Positions 1 to 9,464 are shown, counted from the stretch's first letter. The stretch: 64,000 nt of DNA from Streptomyces sp. NRRL B-1347 (GCF_000720325.1 NZ_JOJM01000002.1:62001-126000), one strand, 5' to 3'. Notes: generated from the letters alone by a model not told the origin. A program made the numbers and translations.

Positions 1-2617
1 TGATCGTCGCGGAGACCTCGGTGTCGCCGTTGTAGGTGACCGTCTCGCGCGCGAAGCCCGCGTACTGGTCGGAGTCGGTGATCTCCTCCGCCTTGACGCC
101 CCCGGCCTTCGCGGTCCTGCGCTTGTCCGGGTCGGGGGTCTTGCCGTCGGAGCCGGCGACGCGGTCGCCGTTCATGCCGCGCATGTAGATGCTGACCGTC
201 TTGAGGCGGTCGGTGCCCTTGTCGCCGGTGTAGTGCGTGACCTTCTCGTAGCCGCGCCAGACCGACCAGGTGCGCTCCTTGGCGGGCGTCATCGGGTCGT
301 CGTTGTAGTGCCAGGCGCCGCCGCCGGAGTACTCGTACGCGTGCTGCACGGCTTCCGCGCCACCGCGCGGGTCCGTCGTGGAGACGGAGGTGACGGGGTA
401 CTTCTGGAACCAGTCGAGCTTCGGGGTCTTCTCGCCGTTCGGCGACCAGTACACGGGGTAGCAGCGCCGGGTGTTGTCGTCCGGCTTCGGCATCGTCTGG
501 CCCGCCACGCAGTCGGCGGGCTGGTACGAGACGATCGTCTGCGCGCCGGTCTCGGACGTGACGCTGCGCAGGCGCGGCTTGTCCAGGGAGAGGATGTCGT
601 CCGACGCGCCGTCGACCCGGTTGGGCAGGAAGGCGTGCGTGAACTTCACCGGGTCCAGCGAGATGTCGTCGCCGCGCTTGCCGGTGTGCTGGATCTCGTC
701 GAGCCACAGGGACTGATCGGTGCTGTCACCGGTGTCGCCCGGGTCGAGGTAGAGGTGCTTCAGCTTCCAGCTGTCGACCTGCCAGTAGGCGGGCGCGTCC
801 AGTGCGGCGTTCCACGCGTACGTGGTGACGGCCGTCATGCGCTTGCGGGTGAAGAACGACGGGCCGACGTTGCCGGTGCACTTCTTGTCGTCCTTGCAGA
901 CGCTGTCGAAGGGTACGTCCGGCCAGTTGTCCCGCTTGTCCTCGGTCAGCTCGTCGCAGCCGGTGCCGGATGCCAGGCAGCGCTCGGCGTAGGTGAAGGC
1001 GACCTTGTGGGAGGCGGCGGGCTTGGCGGAGAAGAGGGCGTCGGCGCGCTGGCCGTAGCGGATCTCCTTGAGGTAGCCGCCGCGCGTGTAGTCGGTGCCG
1101 GTGTTGTCGTCGCCGAGCTTGTCGTAGTTGTTGTGCTCGGCCTCGTACCAGTACGTCATGGCATTGCCGCGGGTGTCCTCGACGAGGTCGAGGTTCCAGC
1201 GCCAGGCCTGCTTCTTGTCCCGGTCGGAGAAGCCGGTGCCGTCGGAGTGGCCGGGCTCGCCTTCGTCGTCGCCGAAGACCGGCACGGTCCAGACCGAGTC
1301 GGTGCGGTCGTCCGCCCCCGCGCCGTCCAGCTTGTTGAGGCCGAACGTGTAGGTCGTACCGTCGCCGGTGGTGACCGTCCAGTATTCGCCGTTGTCGTCG
1401 CCGTTGCTCGCGCCGCTGTGGCGCTTGACGGTGGACGCGTCGTCGTTCTTCAGCCGCCACTCGCCGCTGGTGTCGTCCTTGACCAGCTCGGTGGCCTTGC
1501 CGTTGAGGACCAGCGAGGCGTTGTCGTACTTCCAGCACAGGTCGTACTTCTTGTCGTGCCCGTCGTCCTCGCACGAGCCGTACTTGCGCTCGATGTACGA
1601 GGAGGTGAGGTCGAAGCCCTCACCGATGACCGTGCCCTGGTTGTTGGTGGAGGCGGTGCGCCCGTCCACGCTTCCGGAGTCGTAGGAGATCGTCAGATCC
1701 GGCGCGGGGCCCGCCGCAGCCGGGGGCGTGCGCAGCGGGTACGACCAGGTGAAGGAGCCCGACGAGCCGCCTGCCTCCCAGGTGGAGGAGGCCGCGAGCG
1801 GGGTCGCCTTGTAGTCGCCCGCACCCGACTTGGTGCCTGCGGCCAGGGCGAGGACCATCGTCCGGCCCGCCTTCGCACCGGATGCGGCCGCGGGGAAGGA
1901 CAGGGCCGCCTTCAGCCGCTCGTCCTTGCGGGCGTTGGTGAACTCGACCGGCTCGCGGGTGCGGCAGTCCGCCTTGCCGGGGTTGTCGAGGGCGCAGTCC
2001 GGAAGGCGCAGGGCCTGGAGGCGACCCGCCCAGTCGCCGCCGTACGCGGAGGCGAAGGCCGAGTAGTCGATGCCCAGACGTGCCGTGCCGCCGTCCTTGG
2101 GGCCCGTCACCGTGAGGACGACGCCCTTGACTCCGAGCCTCTTCGCCTCCCGCTGGCCGAGGACCTCGACCTTGAGGCGGTCGGCGGCCCGTCGGGGAGC
2201 GCCCTTCGCCGCCTTCGGCGTGGAGAGCGTGACCGGCAGCGATCCGGGGCTGGCCTTCGCCGCGCCCGAGTCGGGCAGCTTCAAGGTCGCCGTGCCGCCC
2301 TTGGGCCAGGTTACGGTGCGCCGCTGGTCACCGCGGGCCCGCTCGGCCGCCTTGAGGTCGGCCGCCGCGGACTTGCGGACCGCGGCCGCGTTCTTGTCGT
2401 TCGCCTTCGCGGTGAACGGGGAGACCTCGGCCGAACGGGGCGCGTCCAGCTTCGGTCTGCCGAGCGGGTCGGTGGCCGCGGATGCCGTGTTCGTGAACAT
2501 CACCGGGGACAGGAGCCCCGGCAGTAGGGCGAAGCCCGTGACGACGGCGATCCGCGAGCTCCATCGGCGTCTCGCTGATCTGCCGGTTCCGGGCAGCCCG
2601 AAGCCAAGCTGTTTCAT
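1..2617 (-). CDS. Secreted RHS-type protein, N-terminal part (3' end beyond window)
   Basis: About 872 codons run without a stop from an ATG at 2617 to the left edge, so the C-terminus is missing. The start has a good ribosome site (AGGAG, 8 nt upstream). Residues 1-50 form a signal peptide: basic start, hydrophobic stretch near 25-40, cleavage at about ASA|AT. The rest is Gly/Asp/Thr-rich with repeated beta-type blocks such as WSYPLRTP, ISYDSG and TTGDGTTYTFG, typical of the N-terminal halves of Streptomyces RHS/YD-repeat proteins of polymorphic-toxin architecture. The RHS core and any toxin tip would lie off the left side and are not seen. It follows the LamG gene by 115 nt on the same strand, so the two probably form one unit. 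The family is inferred from composition and recurring motifs; toxin activity is not shown. Confidence 0.7.
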   Translation of the reverse strand, partial: MKQLGFGLPGTGRSARRRWSSRIAVVTGFALLPGLLSPVMFTNTASAATDPLGRPKLDAPRSAEVSPFTAKANDKNAAAVRKSAAADLKAAERARGDQRRTVTWPKGGTATLKLPDSGAAKASPGSLPVTLSTPKAAKGAPRRAADRLKVEVLGQREAKRLGVKGVVLTVTGPKDGGTARLGIDYSAFASAYGGDWAGRLQALRLPDCALDNPGKADCRTREPVEFTNARKDERLKAALSFPAAASGAKAGRTMVLALAAGTKSGAGDYKATPLAASSTWEAGGSSGSFTWSYPLRTPPAAAGPAPDLTISYDSGSVDGRTASTNNQGTVIGEGFDLTSSYIERKYGSCEDDGHDKKYDLCWKYDNASLVLNGKATELVKDDTSGEWRLKNDDASTVKRHSGASNGDDNGEYWTVTTGDGTTYTFGLNKLDGAGADDRTDSVWTVPVFGDDEGEPGHSDGTGFSDRDKKQAWRWNLDLVEDTRGNAMTYWYEAEHNNYDKLGDDNTGTDYTRGGYLKEIRYGQRADALFSAKPAASHKVAFTYAERCLASGTGCDELTEDKRDNWPDVPFDSVCKDDKKCTGNVGPSFFTRKRMTAVTTYAWNAALDAPAYWQVDSWKLKHLYLDPGDTGDSTDQSLWLDEIQHTGKRGDDISLDPVKFTHAFLPNRVDGASDDILSLDKPRLRSVTSETGAQTIVSYQPADCVAGQTMPKPDDNTRRCYPVYWSPNGEKTPKLDWFQKYPVTSVSTTDPRGGAEAVQHAYEYSGGGAWHYNDDPMTPAKERTWSVWRGYEKVTHYTGDKGTDRLKTVSIYMRGMNGDRVAGSDGKTPDPDKRRTAKAGGVKAEEITDSDQYAGFARETVTYNGDTEVSATI

Positions 2618-2732
2618 GTGTGTGTCTCCTCGCGTGCGGCCGCCGCGTCGGGCGGCCGCACGCCTTCGAAACCAGTGAGGGAGAAGAGAGGGCCGCAAGG
2701 GAGGCCCTGTCGGCCTACGAGGCCCTGACGGC

Positions 2733-5700
2733 CTACGTCGAGGGCTCCGCGATCTGGTCGGTGACCTGCTCCCGGTTCATCGCGCCGGCCCACACGCGCA
2801 GCTTCGCGAGGTCGCCCGGCAGGTAGTGGCCGGTCTTGCCCTGAGCGGATCCACGTCCCACCGTCAGCGCGCCGTCACCCTGCTGGGCCCTGGCGAGCCC
2901 GGCGTCGTCCTCGCCCTGCTGGGCGAACCGGCCGACGTAGAGACGGGCCACGCCGAAGCGCTGATCGCCCTCGTCGTCCGTGAAGTCGAGACCGGCGTCG
3001 AAGACCCCGGTCACGTCGACCCAGGTGTCCCACTCCTTCTCACCGATCGTGTCCTCGGCCGGTGCGACCGCCGTCGCGACGACCTTGCCGTCGGCATTCA
3101 CCGCGGTGCGTCCGAACTTCCACTGGTAGGCGTCGGCGGAAACCTTCTCCACCCACAGCGCCCACGACGACTCCTTGCCGGCCGGCGTGGCCTGCCCGGC
3201 GACGAGCGCCCGGTAGCCGACGTCCTTGCCCGCGAACTCGGACTTGGTCAGCCGCACCCGCGCCGAGACGGTGAACGACCCGGTCTCGTCGACGACGGGG
3301 CCCCCGGCCTTGGCGTAGCCGCTCTTGCCGTCCAGGACGAGGGAGGTGGCGTCCTCACCGGTCAGGCGGGCGCCGGAGTCGGACAGGTCCAGTGGACCCC
3401 GGCGGTAGGGGAAGGCGGCGCTGGACGGGTCGCCCGGGTCCTCCGGGCTCTCGACGACCTGGCCTCCGGAGGAGATGGTGGCGTCCCAGTGCCCGACGAG
3501 TTCGTTGGTGGGCAGGCCGGCGCGCTCCAGACGGTTCTCCTCGCGGATCTCGTCCGGCTCCAGCGGCCGCTGCCACGTCGCGACCTCGTCGATCCGGCCC
3601 AGGAAGTACTCGGCGTACGAACCGCCCACCTTGGAGCGCCCGACCATCATGTTCCGGTCGGCGGTCCAGGGGGTGTACGTGGACGCCTCGTCCGCGAGCA
3701 CCACCGGCTTGCCCTGGGCACGACCGTTGATGAAGAGCTGGAGGGTGTCGTCCTTCTTGTCAGCGTTGTCCTGCGTGTCGAAGACGCCGACGAGATGCGT
3801 CCAGACCTTCAGCGGCGGGTTCTCCGCGTCGGCCGTGGAACGGATGTATACGGGTCCGTCCTTGTCCTGGTCGGTTCGGTTGAACACCCACTTCTTGAGG
3901 GCGGACGAGTAGTAGAGCGTGAAGGCCGAGCCGTGCTCGCCCGGTGCCGACAGCACTACGCGGTTGGACTTGTCGTCGGTCAGGTAGGCCCATGCAGACA
4001 CCGTGAAGGAGCCCTGTGTGTTGACCGGGACGCCGTCCGTGGAGGCGTAGCCGACCTGCTTGTCGGGGTCGCTCTGGTTGTCGTTCAGGCGCAGCGAATA
4101 GTCTCCGGCGCCCCGGCGGCCCAACGTCGACCAGTCGGTGGCGGCCTCGTCGCGCCTCACGATGTCGTGGCGGCTGCCGACCTTCCCGGTGTCGTTCGCG
4201 ACGGTCTTGCCGGACCCCGGACCGGCGTCGTCGAAGCGCCACCGTCCGGTCGTGCCGTCGGCCGCGCCGACCTTGAAGACGAACTCGGCGGGCGGGCCCC
4301 AGCGCACCCGGCCCTCCTTGTCCTTCTTCAGGTCACTGGCCTCCACGGACAGGGTCTGGGTGCCCGCGAGGCCGGGTCTGACCGGGACCGTCGTCATCTC
4401 GCTGTTCGGCGCCGACACCGTCCTGGTGGCATCGGCCTCCGACGTCAGGAACCGCCAGCGGTACTGCTTCACGTCCTTGTCCGCCTTGTTCGGCTTGAAG
4501 AAGAAGATGCCGCTCTTCCCCGGGCCGCCGTGAGCGTCACATTTGTTGGTGGTGCACTCGCGGTACGGAGCGAACGACTCGATGATCGGTTCCTTGGGCG
4601 CCGTCGAGTCGATCCGCAGGTAGCACCACTTCGAGTACGGGGAGAAGAGGTCGCCCTTCTTGCCGCCGTAGACCCAGTGCGACTGGGTGCGCGCCTTGAA
4701 GCGGTACAGGCCGCCGTCCGCCCGGTTGGTGGTGGTGATCTCCTCCGTCGTGCCGTCCGGGTCCCAGCCCGAGTCCGGCTTGTAGTCCTTCCAGACCTCG
4801 TCCCACGAACCCGACGTCGTGTCCGTGCTGGAGCGCTGCATCACGAACTCGGCCTGGAGGGAGCCCTCTTCCTCTCCCTGGTGCTGTTCGACCTTGGTCT
4901 GCACCCGGGCCCGGAGCGTCGGCTTGTCCACCGTGACGGTCACCGGGTCCTTCGCCGGGCGGCACTGCGCCTTGCCGTTGCCCGTGCCGGGGATGGCGCC
5001 GACCGACGTCGGCACTCCCGGCTTGTGCATGTACCAGACTTTGAGCTCCGCGTTGTTGTCGAACCGCTTCCAGGCCCGCGGCTCGCCCTCGTCCTTGGCC
5101 CGCAGCATCAGCGTGAGGCGCGAGATCTTGCCGTTGGCGAGGGAGCGCACCGTGGAGGTGAGGTTCTCGTCCTTCTCGTCCGGGTTGTCGTTGAACTCGA
5201 TCCAGGAGTTGGGCTGTTCCGGGCTGCAGAGATTGCCGCGCCCCGCCGACACGTACCGGTCGCCCATCTGGTCGAGCTGCTTCGGGCCCGGCCAGCGCGT
5301 GCCCTCGGAGATGTTGTCCGTGCGCTCCAGGTCGATCCAGTGCGGCTGGCAGTTGAACGACCACGTCTCGTACGCGCGGAACGTGGCGTCCAGGACGTGC
5401 TTGCCGGCGAGCTTGGAGGCGCCGAACTCGAAGTACATCCGGTCCGTGTAGCCGCCCAGGTCGCAGTAGTACCCGTCCGCGATGCCGCAGCGGCCGACGC
5501 CCTTGGGCTCGCTGAACTTCCAGAACTTGTCGCCGTCCGACGACAGCTTCGTCCACTCGGACAGGCCCAGGCCCACCGAGGGGTCGATGAAGACCGGGTA
5601 CACGGTCTTCTTGCCGCGCAGCAGGTCCAGGTCGGGGGTCACGGAGACCGCGCCGTCCCCGACGGTCACGGGCAGATCCGCGGTCGCGTCGCCCTGGCCG

Positions 5701-6575
5701 GGCTGCGCCGGGTCGTCGGTGGCGCTCTTCGCCGCGGGACGGTCCTCCGGGGCGATCGCGCGCAGGCCCTTGCGGGTCGCGGGCGCGGGTGTGGTCGCGG
5801 TGTCGCCCGCGGAGTCCCACATCTGCCCGGACGGCCCGCGGAACACGGCGTTGCCGTCGGCGTCGACCGCCCGCAGCCCGCCGCCCTCGCCGGGAGTCAC
5901 GCTCAGGCCCTCGCCGCGCGCGGTGAGCCTGACCTTCTCCAGCTCGGGGCTCGCCGCGGCCTCGGCCGACTTGACGACGAGGACCTCGCGGTAGCCCTCG
6001 GCCGTCGCCGTCAGCTGGAGGTCCACGCCCTTGACCGGCACGTCCGCGTACGTGGCGGTCGCACCGTCGAGGGTCGGCTCGGGCAGGGCGGCCGGCCAGC
6101 CCAGCTTGAGCCGCTGGCCCTTCGTGCCCAGGGCAAGGAGTCCGGATCCGCTGCCGCCGCCGGAGAAGGCGAGGTCCACCACGGCGGACTTCGGCCCGAC
6201 GGTGCCGTCGGCACGCTTCTCCAGCGTGACGTCGATGTCGCGCCACGCGCCGCTCTCGCCGCGGGCCCGCTGCGGCTCCGTCGACTGGGTCATGACGAAC
6301 GAGCCGTCAGGATTCGCCATCGTCGTCGTGTACTCGGTGCGCTCCGACGTGACTTCGACCGGCTCGCCCGTCGCCGCCGCGCGCTGTGACGCGGTCCGCT
6401 CCGTCAGCGGCCCGGTCGGCGCCGAGGCGTGCGCCTCGCCTCCGGGAAGGGCGAGCGCGACCGCAGGCAGCAGCGACAGGAGGAGCGCCGTCGCCGACAC
6501 TCCCCCGATGACGCGTCGTGACCCTCTTCGTTTTCGGGCATGGCTCTGCCCCCACCTCAACTCCACAGTCCCCAC
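2733..6575 (-). CDS. Secreted LamG-domain protein upstream of the RHS gene
   Basis: 1280 residues from a GTG at 6575; a GTG at 6566 is an equally possible start. A basic N-terminus is followed by a hydrophobic stretch at about 24-43 and an Ala-rich cleavage region, so export is expected. Residues 50-320 are a beta-rich extracellular segment. Residues about 330-520 contain paired Cys and Trp motifs (RCGIADGYYCDLGGY, WIDLERTDN) like the DNRLRE-type region that often accompanies RHS proteins. Two LamG/concanavalin-like jelly rolls follow at about 775-1010 and 1025-1275, each starting with a W-rich strand (GRWRFDD, VGHWDA) and ending with an FLGRIDEVATWQRPL-like motif. It probably binds carbohydrate or surface ligands and assists or decorates the RHS protein encoded 115 nt downstream. 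No catalytic motif was recognised. Confidence 0.75.
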   Translation of the reverse strand: MGTVELRWGQSHARKRRGSRRVIGGVSATALLLSLLPAVALALPGGEAHASAPTGPLTERTASQRAAATGEPVEVTSERTEYTTTMANPDGSFVMTQSTEPQRARGESGAWRDIDVTLEKRADGTVGPKSAVVDLAFSGGGSGSGLLALGTKGQRLKLGWPAALPEPTLDGATATYADVPVKGVDLQLTATAEGYREVLVVKSAEAAASPELEKVRLTARGEGLSVTPGEGGGLRAVDADGNAVFRGPSGQMWDSAGDTATTPAPATRKGLRAIAPEDRPAAKSATDDPAQPGQGDATADLPVTVGDGAVSVTPDLDLLRGKKTVYPVFIDPSVGLGLSEWTKLSSDGDKFWKFSEPKGVGRCGIADGYYCDLGGYTDRMYFEFGASKLAGKHVLDATFRAYETWSFNCQPHWIDLERTDNISEGTRWPGPKQLDQMGDRYVSAGRGNLCSPEQPNSWIEFNDNPDEKDENLTSTVRSLANGKISRLTLMLRAKDEGEPRAWKRFDNNAELKVWYMHKPGVPTSVGAIPGTGNGKAQCRPAKDPVTVTVDKPTLRARVQTKVEQHQGEEEGSLQAEFVMQRSSTDTTSGSWDEVWKDYKPDSGWDPDGTTEEITTTNRADGGLYRFKARTQSHWVYGGKKGDLFSPYSKWCYLRIDSTAPKEPIIESFAPYRECTTNKCDAHGGPGKSGIFFFKPNKADKDVKQYRWRFLTSEADATRTVSAPNSEMTTVPVRPGLAGTQTLSVEASDLKKDKEGRVRWGPPAEFVFKVGAADGTTGRWRFDDAGPGSGKTVANDTGKVGSRHDIVRRDEAATDWSTLGRRGAGDYSLRLNDNQSDPDKQVGYASTDGVPVNTQGSFTVSAWAYLTDDKSNRVVLSAPGEHGSAFTLYYSSALKKWVFNRTDQDKDGPVYIRSTADAENPPLKVWTHLVGVFDTQDNADKKDDTLQLFINGRAQGKPVVLADEASTYTPWTADRNMMVGRSKVGGSYAEYFLGRIDEVATWQRPLEPDEIREENRLERAGLPTNELVGHWDATISSGGQVVESPEDPGDPSSAAFPYRRGPLDLSDSGARLTGEDATSLVLDGKSGYAKAGGPVVDETGSFTVSARVRLTKSEFAGKDVGYRALVAGQATPAGKESSWALWVEKVSADAYQWKFGRTAVNADGKVVATAVAPAEDTIGEKEWDTWVDVTGVFDAGLDFTDDEGDQRFGVARLYVGRFAQQGEDDAGLARAQQGDGALTVGRGSAQGKTGHYLPGDLAKLRVWAGAMNREQVTDQIAEPST

Positions 6576-7037
6576 CCCAGAGTTACGAAAACTTCACAGT
6601 TTGCAGGTGGAGAGAGTTAACGCCCGACGAGTTCCCGGCGTCAATGTGAACCGCGCCACAAATTCAGAAAGCTGTGCAACCCCAACAGGGCGAAAGTGAG
6701 CGGAACTTGAGCGTCCGCTGACGTGCACTCTCCCCGTCTGGCGTCACGCGCTCACCACGCTGCGCAAACGGCACCGCAAGGCAACGTCACGAACACGCCA
6801 TTTCCGAAACAGCCGCGATCCACGGTTTGAGGCGTGCATTCTTTGCCAGAGCGACGTCACAACCCGATCCGAGAGCCGACACGGCCATACGGAATCAGCC
6901 ACGCGAGGCCGCCGGGGCTCACGCTGCGCACCCCCTTGACAACCAGATTGGTCTGGACCAGCTTGTACGACCAGGCAACAGCGGTGGCCACCGCCCCCTT
7001 CCGGCCCGTACGGGCCCTCCCCCCACCGGAGGCAGAA
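6576..7037. other. Intergenic region between divergent LamG and chitinase genes
   Basis: 462 bases with no convincing gene. The first part is A+T-richer than its surroundings and should hold the promoter of the LamG-RHS unit, but I see no clear hexamers there. The distal part (about 6935-6965) holds the chitinase promoter and DasR-type operator, listed separately. A reading frame in phase with the chitinase runs through 6834-7037, but it crosses that operator and is not expected to be translated. Confidence 0.6.
6936..6962 (+). promoter_or_regulatory. Chitinase promoter with DasR-responsive (dre) operator
   Basis: TTGACA (6936-6941) is a good -35 hexamer. Just behind it, 6947-6962 reads ATTGGTCTGGACCAGC, a near match to the known dre consensus A(G/C)TGGTCTAGACCA(G/C)T; the inner arms TGGTC and GACCA (6949-6953, 6956-6960) are perfect. 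The -10 element is not obvious. By family knowledge, DasR (GntR family) represses chitin-degradation genes at such sites and is released by amino-sugar phosphates. The site fixes the chitinase start downstream of 6962. Confidence 0.85.
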
Positions 7038-8084
7038 GTGGACCGCGCAGGCATACGCGCACGCAGAAGGAAGAGCAGTGTTCTCGCCGGGATGCTGGCC
7101 GCGCTCGGGCTCGCGGTCGCCGGGCTATCGACCGGTGGCGCCGGGAGCGCCGACGCCCGGGACGCCGGAGCGCGGGACGCCGGGGCGCAGACACGGGCCG
7201 TGCCCAAGCACGCCGTCACCGGGTACTGGCAGAACTTCAACAACGGCGCCACCGTGCAGCGGCTCAGCCAGGTGCAGGACCAGTACGACATCATCGCCGT
7301 CGCCTTCGCGGACGCCACCGGGCAGCCGGGGCAGGTGACCTTCAACCTCGACTCCGCCGGGCTCGGCGGGTACACGGTCGCCCAGTTCAAGGCCGACATC
7401 AAGGCCAAGCAGGCGGCCGGGAAGTCCGTGATCGTCTCGGTCGGGGGCGAGCGCGGAAGCGTGTCCGTGAACAGCTCGGCCGCCGCGGGCAACTTCGCCA
7501 ACTCCGTGTACGCGCTCATGCGGGAGTACGGCTTCGACGGCGTCGACATCGACCTGGAGAACGGGCTCAACGCCACCTACATGACGCAGGCCCTCAAGTC
7601 CCTCGCCCAGAAGGCCGGGCCAGGGCTCGTGCTCACCATGGCGCCGCAGACCATCGACATGCAGTCGACGTCCAACGCGTACTTCAAGACGGCCCTGAAC
7701 GTGAAGGACATCCTCACGGTCGTCAACATGCAGTACTACAACAGCGGGGCGATGCTGGGCTGCGACGGGAAGGTCTACGGCCAGGGGTCCGTGGACTTCC
7801 TGACCGCGCTCGCCTGCATCCAGCTGGAGGGCGGGCTCGCGCCGTCCCAGGTGGGCATCGGGACGCCCGCGTCACCGCGCGGGGCGGGCTCCGGCCACGT
7901 CTCGCCGACCGTCGTGAAGAACGCCCTCGACTGCCTGGCCCGCGGCACCGGCTGCGGCTCGTTCAAGCCGTCCAAGACCTACCCGGGCATCCGCGGCGCC
8001 ATGACCTGGTCGACCAACTGGGACGCCCTGAACGGCAACGCGTGGTCCAACGCCGTGGGCCCGCACGTCCACGGCCTGCCGTAA
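7038..8084 (+). CDS. Secreted GH18 chitinase (single catalytic domain)
   Basis: 348 residues from a GTG at 7038 with GGAGG five bases upstream. This start is chosen because longer in-frame starts lie upstream of or inside the promoter, and because it begins directly with a classic signal peptide: VDRAGIRARRRKS, then a hydrophobic stretch, then ADA. The mature part is a GH18 TIM barrel: a VTGYWQNF first strand, VIVSVGGE, and the catalytic signature DGVDIDLEN with D167, D170, D172 and the acid/base E174. It should hydrolyse beta-1,4 GlcNAc bonds of chitin outside the cell. No carbohydrate-binding or fibronectin domain is present, so this is a short member of the family. The dre operator upstream implies induction during chitin or aminosugar use. 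A strong hairpin follows the stop. Confidence 0.93.
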   Translation: MDRAGIRARRRKSSVLAGMLAALGLAVAGLSTGGAGSADARDAGARDAGAQTRAVPKHAVTGYWQNFNNGATVQRLSQVQDQYDIIAVAFADATGQPGQVTFNLDSAGLGGYTVAQFKADIKAKQAAGKSVIVSVGGERGSVSVNSSAAAGNFANSVYALMREYGFDGVDIDLENGLNATYMTQALKSLAQKAGPGLVLTMAPQTIDMQSTSNAYFKTALNVKDILTVVNMQYYNSGAMLGCDGKVYGQGSVDFLTALACIQLEGGLAPSQVGIGTPASPRGAGSGHVSPTVVKNALDCLARGTGCGSFKPSKTYPGIRGAMTWSTNWDALNGNAWSNAVGPHVHGLP

Positions 8085-8098
8085 CCCGGACCCACCTC

Positions 8099-8128
8099 CG
8101 GGGGTGCCGCGGCGCCGCGGTACCCCCG
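8099..8128. terminator. Hairpin between convergent chitinase and Nramp genes
   Basis: The arms CGGGGGTGCCGCGG (8099-8112) and CCGCGGTACCCCCG (8115-8128) pair with a single mismatch around a two-base centre. The position between two convergent stop codons suggests a bidirectional terminator without a T tract. Confidence 0.7.
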
Positions 8129-8132
8129 CGGA

Positions 8133-9464
8133 TCAGAAGAAGCTGCTCCAGTCCTGGTCCGTGATCTGCTTGACGCACAGCACCAGGAACAGCAGGCCCG
8201 CGATCGCCAGCATGCCGTTGCTGATCCAGCCGTTGCGCCACTCCGCGGGCGTGCGGGACGAGTTGAGCAGCCAGATCAGGGTCAGGGCGAGGAAGGGCAT
8301 GAAGGCCGCACCCAGGACTCCGTAGATGATGATCAGGCGGAACGGCTGCCCCTGGAAGAGCAGGACGATCGGGGGGAAGGTCAGCCAGAGCAGGTACGCG
8401 CGGAAGGGCAGCGAACGCTCGCGGGCGCCGGAGGCGACCTCGGCGCCGGACCCGGCAGCGCCGTCCGCGCCCGTGCGGGACTTGCGGTAGTGCTCCACGA
8501 AGTCCGCGAACATCAGGCTCACGCCGTGCCAGACGCCGATGAGCGAGGTGAAGGACGTGGCGAAGAAGCCGATGAGGAAGAGCTTGGCGGTGGCGGTGCC
8601 GTACTCCTTCTCCAGGATGTCGCTCAGCTGGACCAGGCCCTTGTCGCCGCTCGCGAGGGCGACGTTCGCCGAGTGCAGCAGCTCCGCGCCGACGAAGAGC
8701 ATCGCCACGACGAAGATCCCGGTGGTGATGTACGCGACGCGGTTGTCCAGGCGCATCACCTTCATCCAGCCCGTGTTCGTCCAGCCCTTGGCGTTCACCC
8801 AGTAGCCGTACGCGGCCAGCGTGATGGTGCCGCCGACACCGCCGATGAGGCCGAGGGTGTTGAGGACCGAGTCCTTCTCGTCGGGCAGGACGGGGAGGAG
8901 GCCCGCGACGGCGTCACCCAGGTTCGGGGTCACGCGGACGGCCAGGTACACCGTGACCACGAACATCACGCCGACCAGGACCGTCATGACCTTCTCGAAC
9001 ACGTCGTACTTGTTGAACCAGACGAAGACCAGGCCCACCACACCGGTGAGCACCGCCCACCACTTCAGGTCCATCACGTCGGGGAACAGGGCCTGGAGCG
9101 GCAGGCCCGACGAGGACATCGCGGCCGCGCCGTACGCGAAGCCCCACACCACGACGTAGACGACGAAGAACCACGTCGTCCAGCGGCCGAGGCCGGCCCA
9201 GCCCTCGAAGAGCGTGCGGCCCGTCGACAGGTGCCAGCGGCCCGCCGCCTCCGCGAGGGAGATCTTCACAACGCAGCCGATGACGGCGGCCCACAGCAGC
9301 GTGTAGCCGAAGTTGCTGCCCGCGATCAGCGTGGCCACCAGGTCGCCCGCGCCGACCCCGGTGGCGGCGACGACGATGCCCGGACCGATGTACTTCCAAC
9401 TGGACTTGCGGGGCGCGGACGCGACGTCCCCGCCAGTGATGGGTCCACCTTTGGTTTCGGCCAT
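8133..9464 (-). CDS. Nramp-fold transporter with non-canonical metal site
   Basis: 443 residues and about 11 membrane helices. The first helix region aligns with Nramp transporters (KYIGPGIVVAA ... AGSNFGYTLLW), including the conserved GPG and GSxFGY flanks. The hallmark metal-binding DPGN of helix 1 is replaced by GAGD (residues 38-41), and the MPH motif of helix 6 is absent, replaced by a stretch reading GGVGGTITLAAYGYW. In classical Nramps these residues bind Mn2+/Fe2+, so the substrate here is uncertain: it may be another ion, or the protein may not be a metal transporter at all. The ATG at 9464 has a weak ribosome site; a GTG at 9482 is an alternative. The gene is monocistronic and convergent with the chitinase. 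Confidence 0.8.
   Translation of the reverse strand: MAETKGGPITGGDVASAPRKSSWKYIGPGIVVAATGVGAGDLVATLIAGSNFGYTLLWAAVIGCVVKISLAEAAGRWHLSTGRTLFEGWAGLGRWTTWFFVVYVVVWGFAYGAAAMSSSGLPLQALFPDVMDLKWWAVLTGVVGLVFVWFNKYDVFEKVMTVLVGVMFVVTVYLAVRVTPNLGDAVAGLLPVLPDEKDSVLNTLGLIGGVGGTITLAAYGYWVNAKGWTNTGWMKVMRLDNRVAYITTGIFVVAMLFVGAELLHSANVALASGDKGLVQLSDILEKEYGTATAKLFLIGFFATSFTSLIGVWHGVSLMFADFVEHYRKSRTGADGAAGSGAEVASGARERSLPFRAYLLWLTFPPIVLLFQGQPFRLIIIYGVLGAAFMPFLALTLIWLLNSSRTPAEWRNGWISNGMLAIAGLLFLVLCVKQITDQDWSSFF

Noticed and set aside
233..2527. Open frame of 764 codons on the plus strand opposite the RHS gene
   Set aside because: It is the high-G+C mirror of the minus-strand gene: Val/Arg/Gly-rich, no domain, no ribosome site. 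The minus strand gives a signal peptide and structured RHS-like sequence.
2826..6389. Plus-strand frame of 1187 codons opposite the LamG gene
   Set aside because: Composition is pure mirror (Arg, Val, Gly, Ala), no recognisable motif, and the minus-strand product has clear LamG domains.
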